Positions 10,830 to 21,669 of a stretch of DNA of 64,000 nucleotides are shown one piece after another. Origin of the DNA: Anaspis maculata (taxonomy: Eukaryota; Arthropoda; Insecta; Coleoptera; Scraptiidae); the NCBI GenBank assembly GCA_949128115.1, contig OX421964.1, positions 32,108,177-32,172,176 of the forward strand. The letters are read 5' to 3'. The notes below the pieces were generated by a model. That model was not told the DNA's origin, did no database searches, and was given only the letters and a program-made list of their open reading frames with translations. Numbering within the stretch: the first letter of the stretch is position 1; each line of letters begins with the position of its first letter. The position numbers were made by a program, and so were the translations under genes.

Positions 10830-13800
10830 CTACGAGCGGGGCTCGTCCGCTTTTTTCTTAACCTGACCATAGCTTTCAAGGTCTGAAATCCAGACTGATT
10901 GACCAGTAGCCAATTCAGGTAATTCTTTGACTCTATGTCTTTTATTGTAGTTGTCGGCTTGTTTTTGTTTGCTTTTCTTTTCCCTCTCCTCAAACAATGA
11001 TCTGGTGTTGACGACTTCGTTTAATTTTGAGGGTAACATCGGTAAATGTGTTTTTAGCTTTCGAGACATCAATAATTCCGCGGGAGAAAAACCACATTCG
11101 AGAGGGGTACTTCGATAGGCTAACAAGGCCACGAAAATATCGGTATTTTTCTTTATTAAGCTTTTGGCTACTCGGACGGCTGCCTCGATGCAGCCGTTGG
11201 ATTGAGGATAATACGGGCTGCTCGTTATGTGTTGAAAATTGAACTCAGCAGCAAATCTTTTGAATTCAGTTTGAAATTGAGGCCCGTTATCTGACCTCAC
11301 GACTTCGGGAATTCCATACCTCGCGAATAATTCTTTTATCTTTGAAATGATTACGCGTTCGCTCATACTATTCAAATCAAAAATTTCGAAGAATCGCGAG
11401 TAATAGTCGGTTACAATGAGAAACCAGGACCTGCATTTAAATAAATCAATGGCAATTTTTTGCCAAGGTCTTTGAGGAAGATCTTCTTTAATGAAAGGCT
11501 CTTTTTTGTTGTGGCGTTCTTGAATGCAGTTTGGGCAACCGCGTACGAGACTTTCAATTTGAGTCGAAAGTCCCAACCACCAAACTGACATTTTTGCGCG
11601 CTCACGACATTTCACAATTCCCTGATGCCCGGCATGAATGAATTTCAAGACTTCAGATTGCAGTGGGGGCGGAATTATCACGCGCGAGCTTTTCAAAAGA
11701 AGCCCCTCACTGAATGAAATTTCATTTCGGTACTGAAAAAACGGGGTTAGTTCCGGAGGGATCTGACTTTTCTCTGGCCAACCCGATTGCGCGAATCGTC
11801 GTAATCCCTGGCAAATGGGGTCTTCGGCCTGATTTTCAACAATTTTTTGCAAGTAATAGTCGCGAATAGGGAGACTTTTTACGATTAGTCTGACATGAGC
11901 CTCCACTTCGTCAGTGAGTTCTTCCGGTTGCTGATTAAGAGGTAAAGGATTCCGAGAAAGAGCATCTGGGACCAGCAGATCTTTACCCGGAGTGTACACT
12001 ACAGAGTAGTCGTACCGCATCAGTCTTATTCGGAATCTTTGGAGTCGCGGGGATAGTTCGTCCAGATTCTTTGTTTGCAAAATCTGCAGTAATGGCTTGT
12101 GGTCAGTTTCGAGTACAATAGGAATGCCAATGAGGTACTCTTGAAATTTCTCACAAGCCCATGTCAGAGCAAGAGCTTCGCGTTCTATCTGAGCATATCT
12201 GCACTCAGTGGCGGAGAGTGTCCGCGAACTATACGCTACCAATTCGCGTTCATTTTTTTCGTCAATTTGGAAGAGTACGCTGCCTAGTCCGAATGAAGAC
12301 GCGTCGGCGCTGACAACGATTTTCTTTGAGGGGTCAAAGAATGCCAAAAAGGGAGCTTTCGACAAGCGTTCGGTGATTATTGCAAAGGCCTTTCTTTGCG
12401 GATCGCCCCAGGCAAATTCCACGTCATTTTTTAGAAGATAAGTGAGTGGTTCTAAAATGGTGGATTTATTGGGAATGAAACGAGCTGCAAAGTTGATCAT
12501 TCCCAATAATCTCATGAGTTCTTTTTTGCCTGAAGGTTCCGGAAATTTAGTTATAGCTTCTACACGATCTGGATCGATCGAAACGCCGTTTTCTGTCACC
12601 GTGTGACCCAAAAATTTGATTTTTTTCACTCCAATCGCGCATTTAGCTTCATTCAGCGTAATTCCCTCATCGTCGAGTTTTTTGAGGACTTTACGAAGGA
12701 TTAGATCATGCTCCTGGATAGTTTTCGCGTGAATCAATAAATCATCTACGTGCATTTCTACACCCTCAATGTCAGAGATGATTTTTGAAAATTTTGTGCA
12801 AAAGTACTCCGGTGCACATGAAATACCAAATGGTAACCGCAAAAACATGAACCTTCCATAAGGCGTGATAAATGTGGTCAATTCGCGACAATTTTTTGTA
12901 AGCTTTATTTGATAGAAACCCGAGTTAGCGTCCAGTTTTGAGAAAAATTTGGATCCACGTAGCCTTGCAAGAGTTGTTTCTACCTTCGGAATCGGGAAAT
13001 ACGGCCGCAAAACGCTCTGGTTCAATTTAGTGTAGTCGCAACATAACCGGATTTTTTCTTTCTTAGGCACGACTACGATCGGCGCTACCCATTCCGTCTC
13101 CCTTTCGACCTTTTCTATTATTCCGAGTTTAGTGAGACGCTGTAGTTCGGCTTTCAGTTTACCCATGAGTGGAATAGGCACGACCCGGGGAGTGGTTTGA
13201 GTGAACGGTTTAGCGTCCGGTTTGATTTTAATTTCGACTTCATCCCGGAAGTCGCCAATTTCCCTGAATAGGTTTGGAAACTCCCGTAGAGGTTGAACAG
13301 ATGACTCAAATTTGCTTATGGCATTGACTGACGTGCCAGGCTCAATTTTGCTATCAAATTGGAGGATTTCGAGTTTTTGTATTCCTGGCCTTCCCAGTAT
13401 CGGAGTTTTCAAGTCTTTGATTACATATGCTTCGAGTTTTGACAATTTTTTGTGAGATCTTACATCTATATACAATTTACCAAACAATTTGAGGGGTTTG
13501 CCATCAGGGCCTGATATAACATCTCTGCATTGCGTGAGTGACTTTACCATTCTTTGCGAGAGCAATGCTAGAGGGATGCATGTTATATCAGCCCCCGTGT
13601 CTACTAAAAAGGAGACCGGTGTCTCCGAATTATTTACAAACAATTTGCACATCCAGGGGTTGGATCGTGTAACATGCGTAGAGTTTACCGCAAAATGTGA
13701 GATGCTTCCCACAAATGAGTTGTGACTTTCCTCGTGTGGGGATGGATCGCTGGCTTCCAGGTATCGGACTGACTTCTTTTTTGATCTGCACATCTTCGAC

Positions 13801-14618
13801 CAATGCCCTTTAGTTGAACAGCTTCTGCACATTGAGTTTCTGGCGGGACATTGATTTCGCTCGTGCCGAGATAGCCCACAGTACGTGCAGCTGGAGGTGT
13901 TGTAGTTGGAGTTGTTGCTCTGCGGAGTGTTCGCCATCGACTTATGACGAGAATGCTGAGAGTGCCCGTAGCTAGGTTTCTTGTCGCTCGACTGTGGCTT
14001 CTTGTGGATGGCGTTGACGAGTTGGGCCCTTCCATCCTTCCGGAGAATATCGTTTTGCTGGTGTTGGCTCTCCGCTTGCTTGGCGGATAGGATCACGTCG
14101 GCTAGTTTAAGAGTGCCTGTGTGTAACTGGAGTCTCTCACTTGTCTTAGTGTCGGCCATCCCGACAACGATTCGGTCTCGAATCAACTCATCCTTGATTG
14201 AGCCGTACTCGCAATGCTCAGCTAGCGTGTGTAATGCTGTGATGAAGCTATCGACGCTCTCCCCAGCGTTTTGTACACGAGAGTTGAACTTGAATCGCTC
14301 GAAGATGACGTTTCTTCTCGGTATGAAGTAGTCTTCGAACGCTTTCAGAGTGTCCTGGAACGTTACTGGAGTCGTCGGGAACTGGATGATCACATCCTCG
14401 CTTTCTTCACCCATCACGTAAAGCAGGATATCGATTTTTTCGGAGTCGGGCTTCGATAGCAATCCGGACACGGTTAAATACCGCTCGAACCGCTTTCTCC
14501 ACTGGGGCCATGACGCTGGAGTCGAGAAACTGAATTTCTCTGGAGGACTCACCCCGATGACATAACCTCCTGATGATGGAGTGCTCGAAGCCGCAGTTTC
14601 TGTATTTTGTACGCTCAT
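10830..14618 (-). CDS. Gag-Pol polyprotein of the Gypsy element, frame broken near its end
   Basis: This single 1262-codon frame encodes gag and pol together. A capsid-like region (about 30-180) precedes two CCHC zinc knuckles (Cys244-Cys257 and Cys264-Cys277). The protease motif VDTGAD is at 339-344. Reverse transcriptase spans about 480-690, with HVDD at 623-626 as its catalytic box. RNase H follows (Asp772, Glu812 or Glu814, Asp839). Integrase has its HHCC finger (His995, His998, Cys1028, Cys1031) and catalytic Asp1058, Asp1110 and Glu1145. The frame stops just after the conserved PRS of the integrase C-terminal fold. The sequence that should follow continues in another frame (down to 10484), so one base has been gained or lost near 10830-10840. 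All active-site residues lie before the break. Confidence 0.93.
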   Translation of the reverse strand: MSVQNTETAASSTPSSGGYVIGVSPPEKFSFSTPASWPQWRKRFERYLTVSGLLSKPDSEKIDILLYVMGEESEDVIIQFPTTPVTFQDTLKAFEDYFIPRRNVIFERFKFNSRVQNAGESVDSFITALHTLAEHCEYGSIKDELIRDRIVVGMADTKTSERLQLHTGTLKLADVILSAKQAESQHQQNDILRKDGRAQLVNAIHKKPQSSDKKPSYGHSQHSRHKSMANTPQSNNSNYNTSSCTYCGLSRHERNQCPARNSMCRSCSTKGHWSKMCRSKKKSVRYLEASDPSPHEESHNSFVGSISHFAVNSTHVTRSNPWMCKLFVNNSETPVSFLVDTGADITCIPLALLSQRMVKSLTQCRDVISGPDGKPLKLFGKLYIDVRSHKKLSKLEAYVIKDLKTPILGRPGIQKLEILQFDSKIEPGTSVNAISKFESSVQPLREFPNLFREIGDFRDEVEIKIKPDAKPFTQTTPRVVPIPLMGKLKAELQRLTKLGIIEKVERETEWVAPIVVVPKKEKIRLCCDYTKLNQSVLRPYFPIPKVETTLARLRGSKFFSKLDANSGFYQIKLTKNCRELTTFITPYGRFMFLRLPFGISCAPEYFCTKFSKIISDIEGVEMHVDDLLIHAKTIQEHDLILRKVLKKLDDEGITLNEAKCAIGVKKIKFLGHTVTENGVSIDPDRVEAITKFPEPSGKKELMRLLGMINFAARFIPNKSTILEPLTYLLKNDVEFAWGDPQRKAFAIITERLSKAPFLAFFDPSKKIVVSADASSFGLGSVLFQIDEKNERELVAYSSRTLSATECRYAQIEREALALTWACEKFQEYLIGIPIVLETDHKPLLQILQTKNLDELSPRLQRFRIRLMRYDYSVVYTPGKDLLVPDALSRNPLPLNQQPEELTDEVEAHVRLIVKSLPIRDYYLQKIVENQAEDPICQGLRRFAQSGWPEKSQIPPELTPFFQYRNEISFSEGLLLKSSRVIIPPPLQSEVLKFIHAGHQGIVKCRERAKMSVWWLGLSTQIESLVRGCPNCIQERHNKKEPFIKEDLPQRPWQKIAIDLFKCRSWFLIVTDYYSRFFEIFDLNSMSERVIISKIKELFARYGIPEVVRSDNGPQFQTEFKRFAAEFNFQHITSSPYYPQSNGCIEAAVRVAKSLIKKNTDIFVALLAYRSTPLECGFSPAELLMSRKLKTHLPMLPSKLNEVVNTRSLFEEREKKSKQKQADNYNKRHRVKELPELATGQSVWISDLESYGQVKKKADEPRS

Positions 14619-14641
14619 AGTTGGTTCTTCTTAAGTTTTTA

Positions 14642-14653
14642 CCGCTGCCACCA
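14642..14653 (-). promoter_or_regulatory. Primer-binding site (tRNA)
   Basis: Directly next to the 5' LTR the minus strand reads TGGTGGCAGCGG. This complements a tRNA 3' end finishing in CCA, as expected for priming minus-strand DNA synthesis. I do not assign the tRNA species. Confidence 0.75.
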
Positions 14654-14863
14654 TGTAATGTTAGTGAAAACCGTTGGATTGATTGTAATTATACGTTTAT
14701 TAGCACACACATGAGAACATAAGAACTTAGGTTAACACACAGGATCGATATGCGCTCAGCCGCTTGTCAAGAGGACCAGATGGCGGTGCCCTTCGGGGCA
14801 AGGCTGCAACTTAACCGTTGCCAACTTAGTAATAAAGTAATGTTGAATAACCCTAACGGTACA
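14654..14863 (-). repeat. 5' LTR of the Gypsy element
   Basis: This copy is upstream for the minus-strand element. It is 210 bp, TG...CA, identical by eye to the copy at 10135-10344. An AATAAA on the minus strand lies near its downstream end (GCTAATAAACG), a likely R-region polyadenylation signal. Confidence 0.95.
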
Positions 14864-14945
14864 ATGTTCATAGGAACTTTTTTTCTTATTTTGATGCGAG
14901 GAAGCTGTCCTAGAACGTTGTCGGTGTATTTTCGAGACACCTTTA

Positions 14946-15604
14946 TAGGTATCAGGTATTTCAGAATTATTGTCATTATAACACTATAATTGACGGTGTT
15001 CTAGTGACGTTGCATACAACTTCAGGAGGTGATTACTCTCAAAAAATTAATCGAAAAGTGGAGTTGGTAATATTTGTTTCCTGAAGTGCGTTTTAAGCGA
15101 GTTATAAATCATCAAAGGTACAAAGTCAAACAGAGTTTTGAAGTATTTGCCCAAGAACTTATCAAAGGTATGAACTTCAAATTTGATACTGGGAAGTTTC
15201 TTCACGGCGCGAATGTATCTGAAAAATTCCAAACAAATCTGACTAGTGGTGGCGGAGTTAGAAGGGGTTGCCGGGTTGGGGTAAATTGAACTGCCAGAAA
15301 AAGTGTCTGTGGTCCGGTCATATTTTTGTTTGCACATTTCGAAATTTTGCAGATACATTTGCACTGTGAAGAAACTTTGAGAGTCTGTAACTTTCTTGGG
15401 AAGCCCTTCAGGCACAAATGTTGCTCATACCATTTGATTTATTTAGTTGAGAAGAATCACCTCCTGAAGATATCATTATTATACTGATAAGGGAATGGAC
15501 TAGGCAATTAGGATTAAAAAAACAGAAAACCTAAAATGGAGAATTGAAAAGCTATCTGAAGTTCCAAAAAGTATACTGCAAAATAATATGTAATTTTTGT
15601 ATTG
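14946..15604. other. Spacer containing a small TIR element
   Basis: No host gene is seen. Most of this stretch is the inverted-repeat element 15020-15469. A minus-strand frame of 122 codons inside it (15415-15047) has no recognisable motif. Confidence 0.4.
15020..15469. mobile_element. Small TIR element with CTTCAGGAGGTGATT ends
   Basis: The left end CTTCAGGAGGTGATTACTCTC is matched in reverse complement by GAGAAGAATCACCTCCTGAAG at the right. The element is about 450 bp, terminal similarity covers about 35 bp, and the interior is not palindromic. It is probably a non-autonomous DNA transposon. The target duplication is not clear. Confidence 0.6.
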
Positions 15605-17463
15605 ATATTTTGTAGCTTTTAGTCCACAAAGGAAATGCTGTGAAGCATAATCTATTTGCATGACCAGTTTTTTCCCTACAGGGGGCGAAAGGGTGGCTCA
15701 GTCATGTTTTTGTGGAATCATTCAGGCGCAAGACAATACTTTCCCGAAAATCGCCGAAACAGGTCGATTTTCTATTTGAAGGGTCCAGCTTTCTGTCATA
15801 AATTCACTCATTTTAGGTCAACCCCCTTAGAACTTTATTAGCAGCATGGGTCGAGTTGGATATCGTTGAGAAGGTTTTTAACGCTCTCTGAAACAGTGCT
15901 GCGCTTTTTCAATTCAAAAATAATGAATGTCAAACTTACAGGTAGTCGATCATCAAAAAAAAAAAAGTAACTGAACTCGGTTTCGGTAACGGTTTAACGA
16001 TTTTATTGAGCTAGTGTGGGTTTCTAAACTTTGAACTACTGACATTTCAACTATCCTAACAACTTTACTTGTAGCCCAGGCTTTTTAGCATTTAACATGA
16101 AACAAATTAATCCACGTGCAATCTTCACGGTATCGTACCCACTTAACCTTACTAAACAACATACTAAAAGTCCCCAACTTTCCTCCGTGTGCGTCATAAT
16201 TTTTGAGGAGGGGGGGTCAAAATTTTCATTAAAAAAATTTTAGGACAAAAGTAATCTAGTCAGTGGCTGCAAATTTATTATATTTGGATACATTGGGTTA
16301 TAAGTGAAACTTATTGACAAACTAGATGTCTATGGTCCCCGTGAGGGGACCTCGGGAGGGGGGCAATTGGTGACCTATGCAAGAAATTTGGTTTCCATAA
16401 TTATTGAGACAATACTGGCATGTTGGGTATCATTTCCCACTGAATCTGACCTTGCAAATCCGATTATGACATTCAAATTCTGTTTAAAAAATCTTTTTAG
16501 CAATTTTCGGCAGAAAAACGTGATTTTGGGACTAAAATAAAGCCGGTTTTTCAATTTAGGTTATTCTTGCCTTTGATGCATTGATCATTTGGATTTAAGA
16601 TTTGATGAATTATATGGACTTTTCTGCATAAGACCATCATATCATAAACGCGACGTAAGTGGTTACAAGGTGAGAAAAATAATTTATTGAGAAAAATGTC
16701 GAAGTCCTAAATGTCACTCAAAAATATCTCCGCGCAGTTGAAAAAAATGTATTGTAGCTGTAATATGGCTTTGATTTTATCATTTAAGGTTTCTTCTTGT
16801 AGCCAAAACAATTTTCTAGTTTCCGAAAAAAGAACACTCTACATTAAAATAATAATAATATAACAACAGCAACTTTCCCGCGGGTATAGCCACATTTTTC
16901 AGTTTCAAGCTGGCTTACACCGAACATCAAACCAACTCGATTTTATAGTACTAGGAAATGATAATTATGTCAAATGCCTGATGTAAATGCGTGAAATAGT
17001 TGCAGTTATCGATCCTATCCAAAATTTCGAACATTGATGTATTCAACGTGAAAATATCGCAAATTGAAAATCCACAATTTTCAAGAGCAAATTATCATTT
17101 TTTTTCAATCAAAAATGCTCACAATCTTTTCAAATCAGAGCTTCAACATTGTATTTACATATCAATATTGTATTGGAAGTCTAGCACAGCACAGGAAAAT
17201 TTCTATAGCCATGCTCTGCAAAAAATATCAAATATAATAATAATTATTATAATTTCAAGTTCACTAGTAGTCGAGAAAAATCGCATCTAGCTTACCATCT
17301 GTACTCTAAGCTCATTTTGTCCAATATTAGTTCCGTCAAAAACTCGTCTATTGATTTCCAAACAATAAATCGATAATTACCCCGAATACCTACCGATAGT
17401 GCCTATACCCATCTAAAATGATAGCAAAGTTATCTAGCACCGAAAGGGACTAAATGCATAAGT

Positions 17464-17676
17464 TTATAAAAATAACAGATCGTCCTCAGGGTCATACTCA
17501 ACAAGGTGGGGTAGATTCTCACATGTTGTGCCCCTGCAGAACTTACACATCTGCGAACAAGACAAGGAAGATCGCCTGCATCTACATTTTAGACCGCAGT
17601 TCTTCTTGCAGTTGCAAGACACTATCTTCAAAAGAGTCTCCGGAGCTAGAGGAAGATACGTGTTAACGGGGACCAA
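17464..17676 (-). pseudogene. CXC (tesmin/TSO1-like) domain fragment, probably transposon-derived
   Basis: A 70-codon minus-strand frame carries a dense cysteine pattern: CNCKKNCGLKCRCRR, then CSQMCKFCRG, then CEN. This spacing is that of CRC/CXC domains, which occur in host DNA-binding proteins and, in insects, at the C-termini of many transposon-linked proteins. The frame ends in an acidic tail (YDPEDDLLFL) and a stop. No upstream coding sequence is recognised on this strand and it lies inside a foldback element, so a mobile-element origin is favoured. A short host exon cannot be excluded. Confidence 0.5.
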
Positions 17677-17709
17677 CTACACGTGGGTGCTCCCGCGTAG
17701 CCCACCGTG

Positions 17710-17948
17710 TCGTTTGTTTACACCTAGAGTACCTTGGCTATTATTACCTAGCGAAAACCGGAGGTTAATCCGAGGTCTAGGAGCCGCGATATTGCGTGGA
17801 ATGACAGACACACAGACGGACGGACGGACGAATAATGGAATAAAATATCTTTGTTGTTTGTACATCTAGAGTACCTAAGCTATCATCTAGCAAAAATCCA
17901 AGCGCAGTCCGAAGCTTAGTAGCTGAGATATCGCCGGACATTGCAGAC
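17710..17948. repeat. Two diverged tandem units with a CAGACGGACGGACGG linker
   Basis: Units at about 17710-17815 and 17853-17948 share GTTTGT-AC--CTAGAGTACCT and a later CGATAT/GATATCG block followed by CAGAC. They are joined by a short (GGAC)n run at about 17804-17830. Function unknown. Confidence 0.5.
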
Positions 17949-18380
17949 GGCAATAACAAGAACAAACTATAAGGCTACAAGTAGTTGCGCTAAAACCATA
18001 GAGGAAAATTGCGGAACTGAACCTAGTACCTACTCATACGAGTACTACCAGACCAGATTTGGTCAGTACGATGCTGTGCATATTGAACGTAGGATCAATT
18101 ATTACTAAGGTGACCAGGCGTTCCGATTTGATCGAAACTGTACCGTTTCCGGGAGACACTTTCCGATTAGACTTTCTGTTCCGTAAATGTTCCGATTTGA
18201 GTAACAAATCCGTAGATGCTCCGATTGCCGATTTGAGCAACGAACGTTTTAATTTTTTTCACCTCTTCTATATTCTTGGTAGACTTGTTTGAAAATTATG
18301 TAGATTGTAGTTAATTTACAAGATTGAATTTATTTCGATTGGCACCCATGCTATGCAATCTCGACTGCCTGCAGAATGTA

Positions 18381-18501
18381 CCGTAAGATCAAAAACTTCC
18401 TTATTCAAGGGCGGCTGTCGCCTTGCCAAAAACAGCCTCGTTTGCCTGCCATTGACCAGAACCACAGCCTCCCTTGAGTGAGAAAGTCTTTGATCATACG
18501 G
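18381..18501. mobile_element. Palindromic MITE, about 120-bp family, copy 1
   Basis: The element starts CCGTAAGATCAAAAACTT and ends with the reverse complement AAAGTCTTTGATCATACGG, and is flanked by TA on both sides. The arms contain GGCGGCTG/ACAGCC and the loop contains CTCGTTTGCCTGCCATTG. It belongs with copies at 21869, 55922, 56483 and 61818. Confidence 0.85.
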
Positions 18502-19529
18502 TACCTAATCGGTACATGTTGTTTCAAAAAAGCATCATTTTATTATCAACATTATTTTATTATTAGGTATTGGTATTATTATGGACACCGTTGGTTGAAA
18601 AGGAGGCAAGGCACAGCACTTACCCGCCCTCCTTGAAGTCTACTGTTTTTTTTTTGTAGAAAGATGATCAGAAAACCCAAAGTTTCAGAAAATATCTCCA
18701 AATATCGTTGTCTGTTGCATGTCTATCCAACAATGAACAGACGCGAAAAAATGGGGAATAGATGGTAGGTAGGTGCCTGGGAGTTCTAAATCAGCAAATA
18801 AAAGTTGGCCACGCTCCTTTTTCGGAGAAAATACGCCTGCAGCGCATCTCGGGGGGCTCTGCCCCGTGGGATATTGTGTGAACGTGGAACGTGGAATGTT
18901 CCGATTTCTTCACTGACAAACCTGGTCACCTTAATTATTACAGATCAAAGTCTAGGTTAATAATGGTGAAGTGATTTTCCCCATATAATGCGTTTGACGT
19001 AACTTCATAGAATCCTTATTGGAATTGCTGGACAATTCACAATAGAGCTAAAAGATACGTCATTTTGAAGCTAAAACTGTAGGGAATCTACTGCATATAA
19101 TAATACCAAGTGATATTCAGTGGTCGATGCAAAAGTAAAATGTTAACTGAAGCATAAGAAAAAAAAACACGAAAAAAGTGTCATTATCAAGAAATTAAGT
19201 CTGTGAGTGTCAAATTTTGGACAAACGCTATTCCATATCATCAACTTTGATTCATTATCTTTCATTTAAGACCAGGATAAGAGAAATCGATTGGGTAGTT
19301 GAGAACAAGAAGCATTTTTAAGCGGAAAGTGCATTTTGAGGTGTCTTCATCTTTGCCTGTCAAAAAAACAATGACGCACACGGGGGAAAGTTGGGGACTT
19401 TTTGTATGTTATACAGCAAAGTCTAGTGAACCCAAAACTGAAGAGATTGACCGTGTTTTAATTTGTTTCATGTTTTGCCGTTTTTTCGACTAAAAAGCCT
19501 GGGCTATTGGTCTGTTACCCACATTCTTA

Positions 19530-20239
19530 CACTGAAGAAAAAATTACTTTGGCGTTAATGGATGTCCGGATCGAGGTCCAGATCTTACCAGGTCCGAGGA
19601 GGGGTTTTAGCGGGTATCCTTTGGAAACTGCGAGTCTCACACTACCCTGGTACCATTTAGCCAGAGTGTGCATGAGTGCATTTCCCTCCTCCCAAAAAAA
19701 GGCCACCGTCGGTGATTCAGGATTCAGAGACTCCCACATTGACAAAATGGAAATCCTTCAACCTAAATTCGGTCAATTCCTTATGGAGACCTTCTACATT
19801 AAAACTTTGAAATTCATTATCTCAAGAACGACTATCTTGAATTGAAAAAGCTGAGCTAAATTCAACATGAACTAAACGCTGTTTGGAATAGTGCTCAGCT
19901 TTTTCAAATCAAGATAGGTAGTCGTCCTTATTGAGATAATGAATTTCTACGTTTCAGGTAATCGATCGATTTCAAAGAAATTGAACGAATTCAGGTTAAA
20001 GAATTTCTATTCTGTCAATGTGGGAGTCTCTGATGAACCTTAAATCACCGATGGCGGCCTTTTTTTGGGAGAAGGGAAGATGCACTCACGTACACCCTGG
20101 GCTGAGGTGGTACCCTGGTAGTGGTTGAGTCCCACCCTGGTAGTGTGGGCCTGACAGTTTCGAAAGGATACCCACTAAAACCCCTCCTCGGACCTGGTAA
20201 GATCAACAGCTTAACGCTGAAGTAATTTCTTATTCTGTG
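19530..20239. mobile_element. Inner foldback element with CACTGAAG-type ends
   Basis: The left end CACTGAAGAAAAAATTACTT is paired with the reverse complement of CTTCAGCG...CTGTG at the right. TA flanks both sides (19528-19529 and 20240-20241). The arms are each about 300 bp and share GGTCCGAGGAGGGG and the AATGTGGGAGTCTC words. The centre near 19860 is a small loop. It has no transposase and is inserted into the right arm of the larger foldback. Confidence 0.8.
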
Positions 20240-21435
20240 TATTAGACTGTGGATTACAGATCAAGTGAAATTGTTACGATAGGTTAAAATATCGTAAGTT
20301 CATAGTTTAGCAACCCACACTAACTTAATAAAATTCCTAAACCTGAATTCAGTTAATTTTTTTGAAGATGACCGACTGCCTGAGAGTTTGAAATTCATTA
20401 TCTCAAGAACGATAGTCTTGAATTGAAAAAGCGTAGCACTGACTGTTGCAAAGAGCATTGAAAAACCTTTCCAACGATATGCAACTCGACCTATGTTGCT
20501 CATAATGTTCTAAGGGGGTGAGTTACCCCCTTAGGGGGGTTGAACTAAAATGAGTGAATTCATAACATAAAGCTGCATCCCTCGAATAGAAAATCGAACT
20601 GTTTCGGCGTTTTCCGGGAAACCATCGCTTTGTTCCTGAATGATGCCGCAAAAGCAGGACTGAGTCACCCTTTAGCCACCTGTAGAGGGCAAACTGGTCA
20701 TACAAATAGATTATGCTTCACAGCATTGCCTTTGTGGACCAAAACCTACAGAAACGTATATGCGGAAGTCCCAATCCGTGGTATGTCGGCGTCCAAGTGA
20801 TAAAATCGCAAATGCGCCTGCTAAAAACTTCCTAGAAATGCCTCGCAGTGATGGTCGAATGGACTTGGAAGGGCTTGTGGAGTGAAAACGTTTTAAAAAA
20901 CGTAAAATGCACCAAGAATAAAAAACAACATACTACCGCCCTTTTATAACTTAGGTCCTTGTTGCTCATGCAAAAACTCATGACGCCGGCATCCCTAGGG
21001 GTGAGGACTTCTGCACAGACGTTCTTGGGGTGCTAAGAAACATCTGTACCAAAAATTAGCTCTGCATGTTTTTTTTTGTTGAAGCCATATTATGTCTGGG
21101 CTATAAGGGCACCCTTGTGGATCCAATGTATACTCAAGAGCACCGAATTCCATTCACCTGTCATTCATGTCATTCACAAAATCCAGGATCTCTGCTTTAT
21201 TGATACTTCGAAAAAGCAGTGGAAAGTTGACTAATCATCGGACAAAGCCATTTGTGATTATTAACCTTCCCTGTTAACTGTACGAGCCCTGCTATTTTTC
21301 AAGGCGACCTACTGTCAAGACGTGACCTTAAAACCATGGCATAAGGGACCAAATAATACCCACCTGGGATATCTAGGTACCCACGATTGCACATTGCACA
21401 GGACCATGCTTTTAGCTGGGCCTAGCAGTGATAGT

Positions 21436-21669
21436 TCAATCGCTGTGGGTTTATTCCTTGACAGAATCTTACCATTTAGGTCTCTTTCGGAAGCTACAAG
21501 GATGTACTTTGAATTGAGCCCATTGGCATTTCCAAAATCCAAAAATTTTCTTTCTAATTTTTGGATTTTGGAGATGCCATAGGGCTTAAACCAATATGTA
21601 CATTCTTGTAGCTTTCGAAAGAGACCTAAATGGTAAGATTCTGTCAAGGAATAAACCCACAGCGATTGA
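21436..21669. repeat. Near-perfect 234-bp palindrome
   Basis: The left arm (TTCAATCGCTGTGGGTTTAT onward) and right arm (ending ATAAACCCACAGCGATTGA) pair over about 115 bp with few mismatches. The centre is a very short loop near 21553, around CCAAAAATTTTC...AATTTTTGG. MITE-like, with no clear target duplication. Confidence 0.8.

Larger units (their letters stand above)
10135..14863 (-). mobile_element. Ty3/Gypsy LTR retrotransposon, 4.73 kb
   Basis: Two 210-bp direct repeats bound the element (10135-10344 and 14654-14863). Each begins TG and ends CA, and I find no differences between them. A 5-bp target duplication ATGTT lies at 10130-10134 and 14864-14868. The primer-binding site and polypurine tract are where expected for minus-strand transcription. 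One long reading frame carries capsid, zinc knuckles, protease, reverse transcriptase, RNase H and integrase, which is the Gypsy order. No envelope frame is seen. Identical LTRs imply a young insertion. Confidence 0.95.
9465..14945. mobile_element. Foldback DNA element split by an LTR retrotransposon
   Basis: The left arm starts at TA|CAAAGTGTCCTGAAAATAC. The right arm ends with its reverse complement (GTATTTTCGAGACACCTTTA|TA). The arms match over about 200 bp: 9465-9690 against about 9990-10134 plus 14869-14945. The LTR element interrupts the right arm, so the arm resumes just after its target duplication. Without the insertion the element is about 750 bp and has no transposase. TA flanks suggest the Tc1/mariner superfamily. 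Confidence 0.8.
15605..20755. mobile_element. Large nested foldback element, 5.1 kb
   Basis: The left arm (15605 to about 16210) is matched in reverse complement by two right-arm blocks, about 19360-19506 and 20242-20755. A second foldback (19530-20239) splits them. Markers shared by the arms include GAAGCATAATCTATTTG, AATCGAC/GTCGATT words, AACCCACACTA and TAGCCCAGGCTTTTTAG. The 3.1-kb interior holds a CXC-domain fragment, diverged tandem repeats and a small MITE. No full-length transposase is seen. Confidence 0.7.
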
